From Elusimicrobiota bacterium (GTDB taxonomy: Bacteria; Elusimicrobiota; Elusimicrobia; UBA1565; UBA9628): DNA of 64,000 nt. Shown piece after piece: positions 33,152 to 41,755 of this stretch. The stretch is from assembly GCA_003452935.1 (NCBI GenBank), contig DMMY01000015.1, forward strand, positions 1 to 64,000, written 5' to 3'. Made by a program: the position numbers and the translations under genes. Numbering within the stretch: position 1 is the stretch's first letter; every line of letters starts with the position of its first letter. The notes beneath the pieces are model-generated. The model ran no database searches and was not told the origin of the DNA. It saw only the letters and a program-made list of their open reading frames with translations.

Positions 33152-35554
33152 TTATTTAGTGGAGCTGTTGAGGGCCGGCCTCTTCGTCCGCGCCCCGGCC
33201 TCTTCTGGAGTCGGAGCGGGGGGGTCTTGGGCGTCGTCGGCAGGGGCTTGCGACGGCAGCAAGTCCTGCAAGGCTTTAAGAATGGCGCTGCGATATTCGG
33301 AGAAGCCCGTGCGCATATCCTTTGCCGTAAGGTCATAAGGGATGTCCGGCGTAACCCCGAGGTTTTCTATGGGGTTTCCGGTCGGGCGCCAGGCGATGCT
33401 CCAGGTGGCGTTTAGATCCGATATGCCGAACTGGTTGTCAACGGCGAAGGGCTTGACCATGCCGCCCGCGCCGGCAGTGCGCGCGCCGAGTATGGTGACG
33501 CGTTTGTTGTCCTGCATGATGGCCGGGAAGAAGTCTCCGCCTGAGAAGTCCAGCGCGTTGGTCAGCAGCAGGACCGGCTTGGTATAGCGCTGCTCCGGAT
33601 CGGGCGCGGGGTCTATTTTGTCGACTCCCCAGAGGTGGGTGGCGTCGTCCTTCGGGGTGAGGCGGTTTCCCAGCGTGAGTTGGTCGATTATGAACTTGGC
33701 GAACTTGACCAGGAGCTGCATGAATTTCCGGGTTACAGGATAGCCGGACGAATTCGGCGGCTCATCAGAGGCGACGGCTTCATCGTCGTCCTTGCCGTTG
33801 CGGCTGGCTTGCGCATGTCCCATGAGTTGCAGCAGGAGTTCCGCGGCCCATTGCCCATCCTCCTGCGAGATGAGGAGTTGGTGCTTTGGCGTGACCAGGG
33901 GCTTGTCCGTCAGGTGCGAGGCCAGGGCGTAGAGATAGAACACGTCGCCGCCCGGATTGCTGACCTGGTCTATGACCAAGGCGTCGGTTTTCTTTTGGAG
34001 TTTGGCCATGAGCTGGCCGAATTCCTGGACCTCTGCATAAGCCCCGTCGTAGGCCGCGATGCGCACGAAACCGATCTTGCGGCCGTCCGGGTTCTTGAAA
34101 ATGTAGGCGTGGAAGTGGGCGTCATCCTTGGATTGCCAGACGATGTCTCCCAACTGGGGCACGAAGCTTTTGCGCGCGCCGATCATAAAGGGATTGGCTG
34201 AATCCGCGACGCGCATGTCCTTCAGGATGCTGGCCAGGGGATGCACGGCCTTGGCATAGATGCGGTCGAGCAGGCTCGTGAGGGTTTTCCCGGAGGCCTG
34301 CGATATGGCCGGAGAATCGTCGATGCCGGATTGAGGCTGGGCCTCGGATGGAGGCGGCTGCAGCAAACCGACGTCGCGCACCGGAACGTTTTGGGGCACC
34401 AGCTCCGGGATATGGTCCCAGGGCATCGTGACTTGCGTGAGCTGGCCGTCCTGGCCGCGGATGACGATGACGACGTTGCCTTTGGGAACATGATCTCCGC
34501 GCGTCCGGCGGCGGTTCGTGAGCATGATTTCGGCCCAGCGCCGGTCTGTCTCGGCGACGTTGTTTCCAAGCCGGCCGGCCACGGCCTTCACCGCTTCCGC
34601 GACGGGCTGACCGTCGAAGGCCACGACCTCGTCGCCGACCCCGAAAGGGAATATGTTTTGGGGAAGCCGGTCCCGGTCCACGTAGGCCAGGAAGTACTTG
34701 TCCTCGGCTCCGATCACCATGAACGGCAGGCGCGCGCGTTCCGTGGCGTTAAAAGCGATGCTGACGTGGTAGTCGCGCATGGATTGGACAAATTTCACAA
34801 GGAGATCTTGGAACTGCGGCGTGGTGATGCCGGGGTTGGCGCGAATGACGGCGGCGGCCTCGTCGTACGCCTTCTTTACGTCCACTAGAAATTTTTCTTT
34901 TTTCCATTCAACAGGCGCCCAACGGGAGGCGAAGACGGCGGCCACGTCGACGAGGGTCTTGAGCATGGTTTTCTGCGTCAAGTTGAGCGCGTATGCGGCC
35001 TTGTCGTCCGTTTCGGCTGGTGCGGGCGTCGTGCCGGTTTCGTTATCACGCGGTTCTGCCAGGAGGATTTGAAAAATCTCGGCGCCCATGCCTTTGGCAT
35101 TCTCCGCTCCGGTTTGGGCCACTGGGCCGGCGGCCTCCAAGAGGTTGCGGACTTCCTGGCTGATATCGGCCACCTTTTCCGTTGTCGCGGCCTGGCCCGC
35201 GTCGGCGGGGATGGGCTCCGCGGTCACGGGTGAAACGGCTGAAGCCGGCAAGGCCTGGGGCGCGGCCTGGAGCCATGACGACTTCGGCGCGGCGTTCATG
35301 GCTGGCTGGTCCTTGACCCGGGGCGTCACCGCTAAATTCGTCTGGCGCATGGCGCCGGGAATGGCTTCCACTCCGCGGAGGGTTGATCCGGAGAGCGGCT
35401 GGTTGCGCCATTGGGAGAGAGGCGCGATTGCACCTCGGGCCGGCCCCCGGCGAATGACCGTTGCCGCTATGTTGACGGCGAAGGCTCCGGTGTTGGAGCC
35501 GGCGATGAGAATGGCCAGGAGCGTCGAGAGCGTGCGGCAGGATAGTCGCGTCAT
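33152..35554 (-). CDS. Exported S41-family (C-terminal processing) peptidase
   Basis: An 800-residue exported protease. ATG 35554 is preferred: AAGGGAG lies 8 bases upstream and the protein opens with a signal peptide (MTRLSCRTLSTLLAILIAGSNTGAFA). About 170 residues of low-complexity, alanine-rich linker follow. Residues about 290-400 look PDZ-like (FPFGVGDEVVAFDGQPV). The S41 core comes after about 470, with KIGFVRIAAYDG, VIDQVSNPGGDVFYLYALASHL and the nucleophile region NALDFSGGDFFPAIMQDN, then TAGAGG. The serine and downstream residues of S41 enzymes are in place; the usual lysine cannot be placed with confidence. It is a separate transcription unit with an extended -10 promoter at 35593-35601. 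Substrate unknown; a role in envelope protein processing is likely. Confidence 0.8.
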   Translation of the reverse strand: MTRLSCRTLSTLLAILIAGSNTGAFAVNIAATVIRRGPARGAIAPLSQWRNQPLSGSTLRGVEAIPGAMRQTNLAVTPRVKDQPAMNAAPKSSWLQAAPQALPASAVSPVTAEPIPADAGQAATTEKVADISQEVRNLLEAAGPVAQTGAENAKGMGAEIFQILLAEPRDNETGTTPAPAETDDKAAYALNLTQKTMLKTLVDVAAVFASRWAPVEWKKEKFLVDVKKAYDEAAAVIRANPGITTPQFQDLLVKFVQSMRDYHVSIAFNATERARLPFMVIGAEDKYFLAYVDRDRLPQNIFPFGVGDEVVAFDGQPVAEAVKAVAGRLGNNVAETDRRWAEIMLTNRRRTRGDHVPKGNVVIVIRGQDGQLTQVTMPWDHIPELVPQNVPVRDVGLLQPPPSEAQPQSGIDDSPAISQASGKTLTSLLDRIYAKAVHPLASILKDMRVADSANPFMIGARKSFVPQLGDIVWQSKDDAHFHAYIFKNPDGRKIGFVRIAAYDGAYAEVQEFGQLMAKLQKKTDALVIDQVSNPGGDVFYLYALASHLTDKPLVTPKHQLLISQEDGQWAAELLLQLMGHAQASRNGKDDDEAVASDEPPNSSGYPVTRKFMQLLVKFAKFIIDQLTLGNRLTPKDDATHLWGVDKIDPAPDPEQRYTKPVLLLTNALDFSGGDFFPAIMQDNKRVTILGARTAGAGGMVKPFAVDNQFGISDLNATWSIAWRPTGNPIENLGVTPDIPYDLTAKDMRTGFSEYRSAILKALQDLLPSQAPADDAQDPPAPTPEEAGARTKRPALNSSTK

Positions 35555-35592
35555 AGAGGTCTCCCTTGCAGTTGAGGTCGTCATGCGTGTGT

Positions 35593-35601
35593 ATCATAAC
35601 A
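35593..35601 (-). promoter_or_regulatory. Extended -10 promoter of the S41 peptidase gene
   Basis: TGTTATGAT on the minus strand, without a clear -35. It would give a leader of about 32 bases that includes the AAGGGAG ribosome site before ATG 35554. Confidence 0.45.
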
Positions 35602-35952
35602 ACCCGCATGAGAAAACGAATAGGACGATTGGCCTATGAAAGGTTAGGCAAGAGACCTAGGTTCGAAATGGGAATTATGGATTATGAGGCTAGGCCCAAT
35701 GCCGCGTTCAAATTCCCCAAAAGACCCAAGTCCCGGCGACCCGAAGCGAAGCATTCTGGGGGCCGTGAATCTTATGTACACGCTTGCATGTCTGATGAGC
35801 GGTTTTGCGTTGTTTGCCGTCCTTCCGGTGCTCGATGCGTCGTGATTTTTTTGTTTCCGTTATCAGCGTCCCAGCCATCAGGGTTTTTCATGCCGGGTGC
35901 GGCCCTGACTATCGAGGCCGTCGCCATCAGCCGGTGAAGCCCGGCCGCGGTG

Positions 35953-35961
35953 TGGTATGAT
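35953..35961 (+). promoter_or_regulatory. Extended -10 promoter of rlmM
   Basis: TGGTATGAT ends 9 bases before ATG 35971; there is no good -35 and no ribosome site, suggesting leaderless mRNA. Confidence 0.5.
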
Positions 35962-35970
35962 AGCCGGACC

Positions 35971-36969
35971 ATGCCGCCCGCATTGCACGTCTGCCAGCAG
36001 GGGTTCGAGGCCTTTCTCGCCAAGGAAGCGGGCGCTTGCCGCGAAAAGGGGCCGGGCTGGGTCATGTCCGCCTCGGCCGCGACGGACTTGTGCTTCGCGC
36101 ACTTTTCCTTGCCGCAGCCCTTGGAACTTGAGGGTGAATCGGTTAATATCCTGGCCGGCCGGATCGCGGATTATTTCCTGGAGACAAGCCGGGGGGAACT
36201 TTATGAGGCGGTCTGGCCGTTGTGCTTCGAGGCGGCCGGCGTGGAGAGCCTCAACCAACGCTGTCGCGGCGTCCTGAAGGCTTTCCAGGAGAAGACCAGC
36301 CGCATGGCGCGGGTCATGAGGCTGGCTGAGGAAGGGCGTCCGGCCTTGGGCTCATGGCGCGGCTTGTTCGTTTACTTGACTGATTTCAAGAGGGCTTTTG
36401 CCGCGCGCCAAGCCTGGGGCGGCGGCCAGAGGCGCATGTCCGACGACCCCAGGGCTCCGTCGCGCTCTTATCTCAAGGTCGAAGAGGCTTACCTGGTCTT
36501 GCGCGAAGCGCCCCGGCCGGGCGATAGCGTGGCTGACTTGGGGGCGGCGCCCGGCGGCTGGAGCTTCAGCGCGGCGCAGCGCGGAGCGCGCGTGCTGGCC
36601 GTGGACAACGGGCCGCTCAAGGGCGGCGCGTTGGACAATCCCCTGATTGAGCATTGTCCTCAGGACGCCTATAAGTTCGCGCCGGAAAGGACCATGGATT
36701 GGCTTTTCTGCGACATGATCGATGATCCCCGCAAGGTGCTTGAGCTTCTGCGCCGATGGGTGCGGCGGGGCTGGTGCCGAAAATTCATCGTCAACCTCAA
36801 GTTCGGCCGGCATGATCCCTTCTTATTGCTGAGGGAAGCGGCCTCTTCTCAGGGGGGGATATCGTCGCGCTGCAGCGTCCTGCGGCCGCGTCATCTGTTT
36901 CATGACCGCGAGGAGATCACCCTCGTAGGCATGCTCAAGGAAGGACAGGGCCGCGGCCATGGACGTTAG
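35971..36969 (+). CDS. rlmM: 23S rRNA 2'-O-methyltransferase RlmM-like
   Basis: A 332-residue protein matching RlmM, which 2'-O-methylates C2498 of 23S rRNA in E. coli. An N-terminal THUMP-related region (QQGFEAFLAKEAGACREK) precedes the Rossmann methyltransferase domain with the SAM loop DLGAAPGGWSFSAAQRG (about residues 189-205), VDNGPL, FCDMIDDPRKV and KFIVNLKFGRHDP. The K-D-K-E catalytic residues of the family appear to be present. Start ATG 35971 follows an extended -10 box by 9 bases; the earlier ATG 35950 would lie before the predicted RNA start. The ArfB-like gene begins 11 bases before its stop. Confidence 0.85.
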   Translation: MPPALHVCQQGFEAFLAKEAGACREKGPGWVMSASAATDLCFAHFSLPQPLELEGESVNILAGRIADYFLETSRGELYEAVWPLCFEAAGVESLNQRCRGVLKAFQEKTSRMARVMRLAEEGRPALGSWRGLFVYLTDFKRAFAARQAWGGGQRRMSDDPRAPSRSYLKVEEAYLVLREAPRPGDSVADLGAAPGGWSFSAAQRGARVLAVDNGPLKGGALDNPLIEHCPQDAYKFAPERTMDWLFCDMIDDPRKVLELLRRWVRRGWCRKFIVNLKFGRHDPFLLLREAASSQGGISSRCSVLRPRHLFHDREEITLVGMLKEGQGRGHGR

Positions 36970-37324
36970 ACCTCTTGCAGAAAGCGAGGTGCGGGAAATA
37001 TTTTTGCGAGCCTCGGGCCCGGGCGGCCAGAACGTCAATAAGGTCGAAACCGGGGTTTTGCTCGTCCATATCCCCACCGGCCTGAGCGTGCGCTGCACCC
37101 AGGAGCGCTCCCAGGCGCGGAATCGGCTCATAGCCCGCCGGCTCTTGGCGGAGAAGGTCGAGGCGCGCCGGAAAGCAGAAGGCGCGCGTCGACTGCATGA
37201 AATGGAACGCGAGCGCCGGCGCAATCGCAAGCGCAGCCGCGCGGCCAAGGAGCGGATGCTGGAGGATAAGCGCCGCCGGGCTCAGGTAAAGAGCGGGCGG
37301 CGATTCGGGCGTCGCGACGAATAG
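36959..37324 (+). CDS. arfB: ArfB/YaeJ-like peptidyl-tRNA hydrolase with GGQ motif
   Basis: A 121-residue class I release-factor homologue that lacks codon-recognition domains. The catalytic GGQ is in SGPGGQNVNKVETG (about residues 20-33), followed by the conserved LSVRCTQERSQARNR. The C-terminus is strongly basic (RRRNRKRSRAAKERML), as in ArfB, where the tail enters the empty mRNA channel of stalled ribosomes and the GGQ releases the nascent chain. It is translationally coupled to rlmM by an 11-base overlap, so both ribosome-directed proteins are co-expressed. Some RF-like proteins of unknown function share this form, so exact activity is an inference. Confidence 0.85.
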   Translation: MDVRPLAESEVREIFLRASGPGGQNVNKVETGVLLVHIPTGLSVRCTQERSQARNRLIARRLLAEKVEARRKAEGARRLHEMERERRRNRKRSRAAKERMLEDKRRRAQVKSGRRFGRRDE

Positions 37325-37331
37325 TTCCTGG

Positions 37332-38588
37332 CTAGCGGTATTTTTCGACCCAGACGCCCACCAGATGGACCACCGTTTCCAGGGCTTTTTCCATGGCGTG
37401 CAAGGCGGCCCATTCGGTTTTGGAGTGGGCGTTGATCCCGCCCATCCAGATGTTGGGCGTGGGCAGCCCCATTTCGGTCAGGCGCGAGCCGTCCGTCCCG
37501 CCGCGGATGGGGACCCATCGGGGCGCGATCCCGGCGCGCTTGACCGCTTCCCAGAGCGTGTCGAGGACGACTTGGTTGCGCTCCAGGATGGGACCCATGT
37601 TGCGATAGGACTCGATGAAATGGAGGTCGATCTGGGCCTTGGGGAACAGGGGCCGGACCTCGGCCGCGATGCTCTCCAGGCGCCGGCGCAGTTCCTTGAG
37701 CCCGTCGCTCTTGAAATCGCGCAGGAGAATCTTGACCGCGGCCTTGCCCACGCCGCTCTCCATCACGTAGGGATGGAGGTAAGGCTGGTAACCGTCGGTG
37801 GTCTCCGGCGCCATGTCTTTCGGGGTGCGCGCCACGAACTCGCAGGCGACGCGAGTCGCGTTGACCATGACGTCCTTGGCCATGCCCGGGTGGATGTCGC
37901 GGCCGCTTACGGTGAGGACCGCGGTTTCGGCGCTGAAAGTCTCCTTGTTGAGCTCGCCGAGTTTGTCGCCATCGATGGTATAGGCGTACTTGGCGCCAAA
38001 TGATTTCAAATCGAAGAGCTTGGTGCCGGCGCCGACCTCCTCGTCGGGGGTGAAGGCGATCTTGATGTCGCCGTGGAGAATGTCGGGCTTGGAGAGGATC
38101 GTGTCCACCAGGCTCATGATGATGGCGACGCCGGCCTTGTCGTCGGCGCCCAGCAAGGTGGTGCCGTCCGAGGTTATGACGGTCTTTCCCACGTTGTCCT
38201 TGAGGTCGGGGTTCTCATCGGCTCGGATGACGACGGCCGGGTCTCCGGGAAGGGCGATGTCGCCGCCCCGGTAGGTCAGGACTTGAGGCCTTACGCCGGC
38301 GCCGCTGACCTCCGGCGACGTGTCCACGTGGGCGATGAAGCCTACGGCCGGGACTTTCCCGTAGGCTTTGTCCGTTTTGGGCAGATTGCCGGGGATGGAG
38401 GCCATGACGTAGCCGCTGCGCTCCAGGCGCACGTCTTCGACGCCCAAATCCTTGAGTTCCGCGGCCAGCATCTTGAGAAGGTCCCACTGCTTGGCGGTGC
38501 TGGGATATTCCTCCGCATCCTCCTTGGATTGGGTATCCACCTTCACGTAGCGCAAAAATCGGTCCAGCAAGGTGTCGGTCTTGACCAT
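37332..38588 (-). CDS. pepT: Peptidase T (tripeptide aminopeptidase)
   Basis: A 418-residue M20-family metallopeptidase that releases N-terminal residues from tripeptides in the cytoplasm. Metal ligands and catalytic residues are visible: HVDTSP (about residue 85), GADDKAGVA (about 147-155), the glutamates of TPDEEVGAG (about 180), DGDKLGEL and the late IDLHFIESY. Length and architecture, including the dimerisation insert starting SGRDIHPGMA, match PepT. GGAGG stands 6 bases before ATG 38588. It converges with arfB, 7 bases away. Confidence 0.95.
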   Translation of the reverse strand: MVKTDTLLDRFLRYVKVDTQSKEDAEEYPSTAKQWDLLKMLAAELKDLGVEDVRLERSGYVMASIPGNLPKTDKAYGKVPAVGFIAHVDTSPEVSGAGVRPQVLTYRGGDIALPGDPAVVIRADENPDLKDNVGKTVITSDGTTLLGADDKAGVAIIMSLVDTILSKPDILHGDIKIAFTPDEEVGAGTKLFDLKSFGAKYAYTIDGDKLGELNKETFSAETAVLTVSGRDIHPGMAKDVMVNATRVACEFVARTPKDMAPETTDGYQPYLHPYVMESGVGKAAVKILLRDFKSDGLKELRRRLESIAAEVRPLFPKAQIDLHFIESYRNMGPILERNQVVLDTLWEAVKRAGIAPRWVPIRGGTDGSRLTEMGLPTPNIWMGGINAHSKTEWAALHAMEKALETVVHLVGVWVEKYR

Positions 38589-38706
38589 GGCGGCCTCCGG
38601 ACGGGGGTGATTGTCTATGCGCTCAGTTTACCTATGTATTCGCCGGGCATTCAAGCTTGACGACGAGCAATCAACTGTGGCACCTTATTCATATCCGGGA
38701 GGTGGC

Positions 38707-39408
38707 ATGAAGAAAAATATTCTCGTTTTATGGGGCCTTTTGCTTGCGGCTGGCTGTGCTCAGACGGTCCAGCCTCCGGAGCAGCCCGCGCCGCAGTCGT
38801 CCCCCGCAGCCGCTGTCCAGCCTCCGGTCGCGTCATCCGCGCTTTTGGCGCCGGAAAAAGCCGCGGAGCAGGCGCCGGCGGTCTTTAAAACCCGCTTCTC
38901 CACGACCAAGGGCGACTTCACGGTGGAGGTCCATCGCGATTGGGCGCCTCATGGCGCGGATCGATTCTACAATCTGGTACGCGTGGGCTATTTCGATGAT
39001 GCGGCGTTTTTCCGGGCCGTGGAGGGCTTTATGGTGCAGTTCGGACTCCACGGTTCTGCCGAGGTCAACGCGAAGTGGCGCGAGGCCCGCATACCCGACG
39101 ATGCGCCGACTGGGCAATCAAACAAGCGCGGCTTCGTCACCTTCGCCACGGCCGGGCCCAACACGCGCACCTCCCAGATATTCATCAACTACGGCGAAAA
39201 CGGCGCTTTGGACAGCATGGGGTTTACGCCTTTCGGCAAGGTGGTCGAGGGCATGGAAACCCTGGATCGCCTTTATAAGGGCTACGGCGACGGCCCGCCC
39301 CGCGGCATGGGGCCGGACCAAGGCCGCGTCCATATGGAGGGCAACGCCTACTTAAAGAAGGAGTTCCCTCTCCTGGATTACATCAAGACCGCCCGGCTGG
39401 TTCCCTAG
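38707..39408 (+). CDS. Lipoprotein cyclophilin-type peptidyl-prolyl isomerase
   Basis: A 233-residue exported lipoprotein. ATG 38707 has GGGAGG 4 bases upstream and gives a signal peptide with lipobox LAAGC (cysteine near residue 18); an upstream in-frame ATG at 38611 would destroy it. A proline/alanine-rich linker (about 20-60) leads to the cyclophilin domain: TTKGDFTVEVHRDWAPHGADRFYNLV, GFMVQFG, FVTFATAGPNTRTSQIFINYG and GFTPFGKVVEGMETL. The usual F-H-R active-site run reads F-F-R here, but the later residues are present. It should help fold periplasmic or outer-membrane proteins. Its stop touches the stop of pcm, with which it is convergent. Confidence 0.85.
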   Translation: MKKNILVLWGLLLAAGCAQTVQPPEQPAPQSSPAAAVQPPVASSALLAPEKAAEQAPAVFKTRFSTTKGDFTVEVHRDWAPHGADRFYNLVRVGYFDDAAFFRAVEGFMVQFGLHGSAEVNAKWREARIPDDAPTGQSNKRGFVTFATAGPNTRTSQIFINYGENGALDSMGFTPFGKVVEGMETLDRLYKGYGDGPPRGMGPDQGRVHMEGNAYLKKEFPLLDYIKTARLVP

Positions 39409-40161
39409 CTAAGGCTTGGGCCGGCGCGCTTCGCCGGTCATGGGCACGAAGCGCACGTCCATGCGGATCTGTTGGCTGAGTCCGGTCTTGGTTTTTCGCG
39501 CCAGGATCAAATCCTGGCCTGCCAGAAGTCCGCTTTCGAGGCCGACAGGAATGACCAGCCGGCCTCCCTCGCGCAGTTGGTCCACGATAGGCTTCGGTAT
39601 GTGGTCCGGCGCGCAGGTGACGATGGCGGCGTCGAAAGGCGCGTGCTCGGGCCAGCCTTTGTAACCATCGCCGACGCGCACCGCGACGTTGCCGTAGCCC
39701 AGGCGGCGCAGGGTTTCTTCGGCCCGCCGCGCCAGGGTCGGCACGATTTCAACGGTGTAGACCTTCCGGGCCAGTTCGGCGAGAATCGCGGCCTGATAGC
39801 CGGAGCCGGTGCCTATTTCAAGGACCTTGTCCGTGGGCTTGAGCTGCAGGAGTTCGGTCATGAAGCCCACCATGAACGGCTGCGAGATGGTCTGCCCCTC
39901 TCCGATGTCGAGCGGCCTGTCCGAGTAGGCCAGATGACGCAGTTCCTCGGGCACGAATTCATGGCGCGGGACCTTGAACATGGCCGCGAGGACCCGCGGG
40001 TCGCGCACTTTGTGCTCGCTCGAATAGTCGGCTATGAGGTCCACCATTTCTCTGCGCATTTGGTCATATTCTCCCTTCTCCGGCCGCGGGGTGCGGTCGG
40101 TGCAGGCGGCCAGCGCCGCGGCTGCGACCGCGACTACGGCGGCTGGTATGATGTAGCTCAT
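39409..40161 (-). CDS. pcm: Protein-L-isoaspartate O-methyltransferase with lipoprotein signal
   Basis: A 250-residue Pcm, which methylates isoaspartyl residues in damaged proteins with SAM. The methyltransferase region begins near residue 30 and carries the family motifs VPRHEFVPEELRHLAYSD, GQTISQPFMVG, VLEIGTGSGYQAAILAEL and GDGYKGWPEHAPFDAAIVTCAP. Unusually, the N-terminus MSYIIPAAVVAVAAAALAAC has the shape of a lipoprotein signal with Cys near residue 20, which would place the enzyme outside the cytoplasm, where SAM is not normally found. The start is fixed by an extended -10 box 9 bases upstream. It follows the strong terminator of the C11 peptidase gene. Confidence 0.85.
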   Translation of the reverse strand: MSYIIPAAVVAVAAAALAACTDRTPRPEKGEYDQMRREMVDLIADYSSEHKVRDPRVLAAMFKVPRHEFVPEELRHLAYSDRPLDIGEGQTISQPFMVGFMTELLQLKPTDKVLEIGTGSGYQAAILAELARKVYTVEIVPTLARRAEETLRRLGYGNVAVRVGDGYKGWPEHAPFDAAIVTCAPDHIPKPIVDQLREGGRLVIPVGLESGLLAGQDLILARKTKTGLSQQIRMDVRFVPMTGEARRPKP

Positions 40162-40170
40162 CCTGATTTC

Positions 40171-40179
40171 ATTCTATCA
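40171..40179 (-). promoter_or_regulatory. Extended -10 promoter of pcm
   Basis: TGATAGAAT on the minus strand ends 9 bases before ATG 40161; no -35 and no ribosome site, suggesting leaderless mRNA. Confidence 0.5.
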
Positions 40180-40240
40180 CGAAACATAGCCGACGATTCT
40201 CCCAGCCGGCAGCGCCGGGCAGTCGGAGCTGTGGGAAATG

Positions 40241-40271
40241 AAAAGCCCCCGCCGGCAAGACGGGGGCTTTT
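40241..40271 (-). terminator. Strong intrinsic terminator of the C11 peptidase gene
   Basis: AAAAGCCCCCG (40241-40251) pairs perfectly with CGGGGGCTTTT (40261-40271) around a 9-base loop. It stands 18 bases after the stop of the C11 peptidase gene; symmetrical, so it could also act on the plus strand. Confidence 0.85.
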
Positions 40272-40288
40272 CTGAACTGGCGCTGATG

Positions 40289-41584
40289 TCAGCGGCTGGC
40301 CTGAGCTTCGTCCTCGTCTCGGATGTGGCGCTGCCATTGGACGAACCTCGTCCAACTGCCTTCCTTGGCCCAGGCGAGCTTCTCGTAATCCTCGTTGTAG
40401 GACGAGCTTGGAATATAGATCGCGAGCCCGAAAGCGTTCTTGAAGGCGTCTCCGGTCGTGGCGTTTGCCATGATCACCTCGCCGGCTAGATGTTTCTCCA
40501 GCTGAGCGCCTTTGCTTTTGACTTGCGGGTCTTTCGTGCCTCTATCGACGAGGCGGATGAAATGGAGCAGGTCCTTGTTGTCGTTGGTGGTGAAAGCCTG
40601 GGCTTGGGAGCGCGCGTTTTTGAGGACCGCGGTCTCATTGGCGGCCGTGACCGCGTCGGCCCAATCGCTGAGCAGGGACAGCAGCTTGGGCAGGGCCGCG
40701 GCTTTGACCGCGGACTGGGTGGCGCCTTCTCCCGCTCGGGCGTAATGGGCGGTGTAGGCCTCGGCCGTGAGCCTGGCCAGTGCCGCCGGGGTCATGGCCG
40801 GCCTGGACGTCAAGGGCTTAAGCAAGGCATCGTAGGTATAGCCGTCTCCCGGCTCGGTTTCCTCGGAGCCGACGATGTATTCGGCGAAATCCTTGACCTG
40901 GTAGGCGACCTCGGCCATCTGCATGAGGCAGGCGTCCGAGGCGTAGATGTCGATTTTTCCGCTCCGCGCCATGGCCTGGCCCAGGTCCATGGTGCTGATG
41001 TTGTTGCCGGTCTCGTCGTCGTATGAGATGCCGTTGATCACCACTTCGGGGTAACGTCGCTTATCCCAGCCGCTGCCATGATTCCACACGATGAGCATGT
41101 AGTGCTTGGCCGGAGCCGCTTTTTTGGCCCACTGCACGAAATCGACGAGGTGGCGCCAGTCTCCCATGTCGGCTTGCGCGATATTTTGCAGGACCGGGCT
41201 CGTGATCTTGGCCGGCTCCTTGTCTTTTTTTATGATGTAGCGGCGCTGGCCGGTCCAGTTCCCATCGGAGGCATCGTAGCCGTTGATGCGGCCGAGCTCC
41301 ACCGCTATCTTGACCTTGCCCGAGGAGCCGATCTTCTCCATCTCGTTGACATCCCCCAGGCCGTATTTTTCCAGATTATTCTTGGCGTTGACGTACACCA
41401 TGATGGTCCATTCTCCGGAGCGGGCCTTCTCCGCCGCGGTCTGCTGCGCGATCCGGGCCTTGACCGACTCGATGACGCCCTTGACGTCCACGCCTTGATC
41501 GAAGTCGATCGAGGGTGCGGCGGGAGCCGGGGCGCCCGCCAGCGAGGCGCAAGCCAGACAAACGACAAACCATTTCCTGAGCAT
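40289..41584 (-). CDS. Clostripain-like (C11 family) cysteine peptidase, exported
   Basis: A 431-residue protein with a signal peptide (MLRKWFVVCLACASLAGAPAPA). The C11 fold follows: WTIMVYVNAKNNLEKYGLGDVNEME, catalytic histidine in IVWNHGSGW (about residue 168) and catalytic cysteine in IYASDACLMQMAEVAYQ (about 217). Both members of the dyad are present. Clostripain enzymes cleave after basic residues and usually mature by self-cleavage, but targets here are unknown. A GGAGGG ribosome site precedes ATG 41584, an extended -10 box lies at 41633-41641, and a strong terminator follows the gene, so it is a single-gene unit. Confidence 0.9.
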   Translation of the reverse strand: MLRKWFVVCLACASLAGAPAPAAPSIDFDQGVDVKGVIESVKARIAQQTAAEKARSGEWTIMVYVNAKNNLEKYGLGDVNEMEKIGSSGKVKIAVELGRINGYDASDGNWTGQRRYIIKKDKEPAKITSPVLQNIAQADMGDWRHLVDFVQWAKKAAPAKHYMLIVWNHGSGWDKRRYPEVVINGISYDDETGNNISTMDLGQAMARSGKIDIYASDACLMQMAEVAYQVKDFAEYIVGSEETEPGDGYTYDALLKPLTSRPAMTPAALARLTAEAYTAHYARAGEGATQSAVKAAALPKLLSLLSDWADAVTAANETAVLKNARSQAQAFTTNDNKDLLHFIRLVDRGTKDPQVKSKGAQLEKHLAGEVIMANATTGDAFKNAFGLAIYIPSSSYNEDYEKLAWAKEGSWTRFVQWQRHIRDEDEAQASR

Positions 41585-41632
41585 GATGCCCTCCGATTAA
41601 TTCAGCAGCTTCTTAAACGCGGCGCGAGGCCG

Positions 41633-41641
41633 ATTGTATCA
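41633..41641 (-). promoter_or_regulatory. Extended -10 promoter of the C11 peptidase gene
   Basis: TGATACAAT on the minus strand without an obvious -35; the RNA would carry a leader of about 45 bases with a GGAGGG ribosome site. Confidence 0.45.
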
Positions 41642-41755
41642 TAAAGAATGACCCAATAGGCCCAGGATATGAATAGGTCTAATGGTGCCGGAGATCATGT
41701 TGTTGGCATTGTTGGCATTATTTCCCCGAACCATTGCCCTGGAAGGTTGAACCAG

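Larger units (their letters stand above)
35555..35970. other. Gene-poor 416-base intergenic region
   Basis: Between divergent S41 and rlmM genes. It holds the two promoters (35593-35601 minus; 35953-35961 plus). A plus-strand frame at 35566-35937 has no ribosome site, family resemblance or typical composition, and I see no credible gene, RNA or long repeat in the middle. Confidence 0.5.

Noticed and set aside
35640..35740. tRNA-like T-arm strings (GGTTCGAAATGG, GTTCAAATTCCCC)
   Set aside because: No matching acceptor, D or anticodon stems can be drawn around them.
35566..35937. 123-codon plus-strand frame between the S41 and rlmM genes
   Set aside because: No ribosome site, no recognisable family, overlaps the S41 promoter and reads like random translation.
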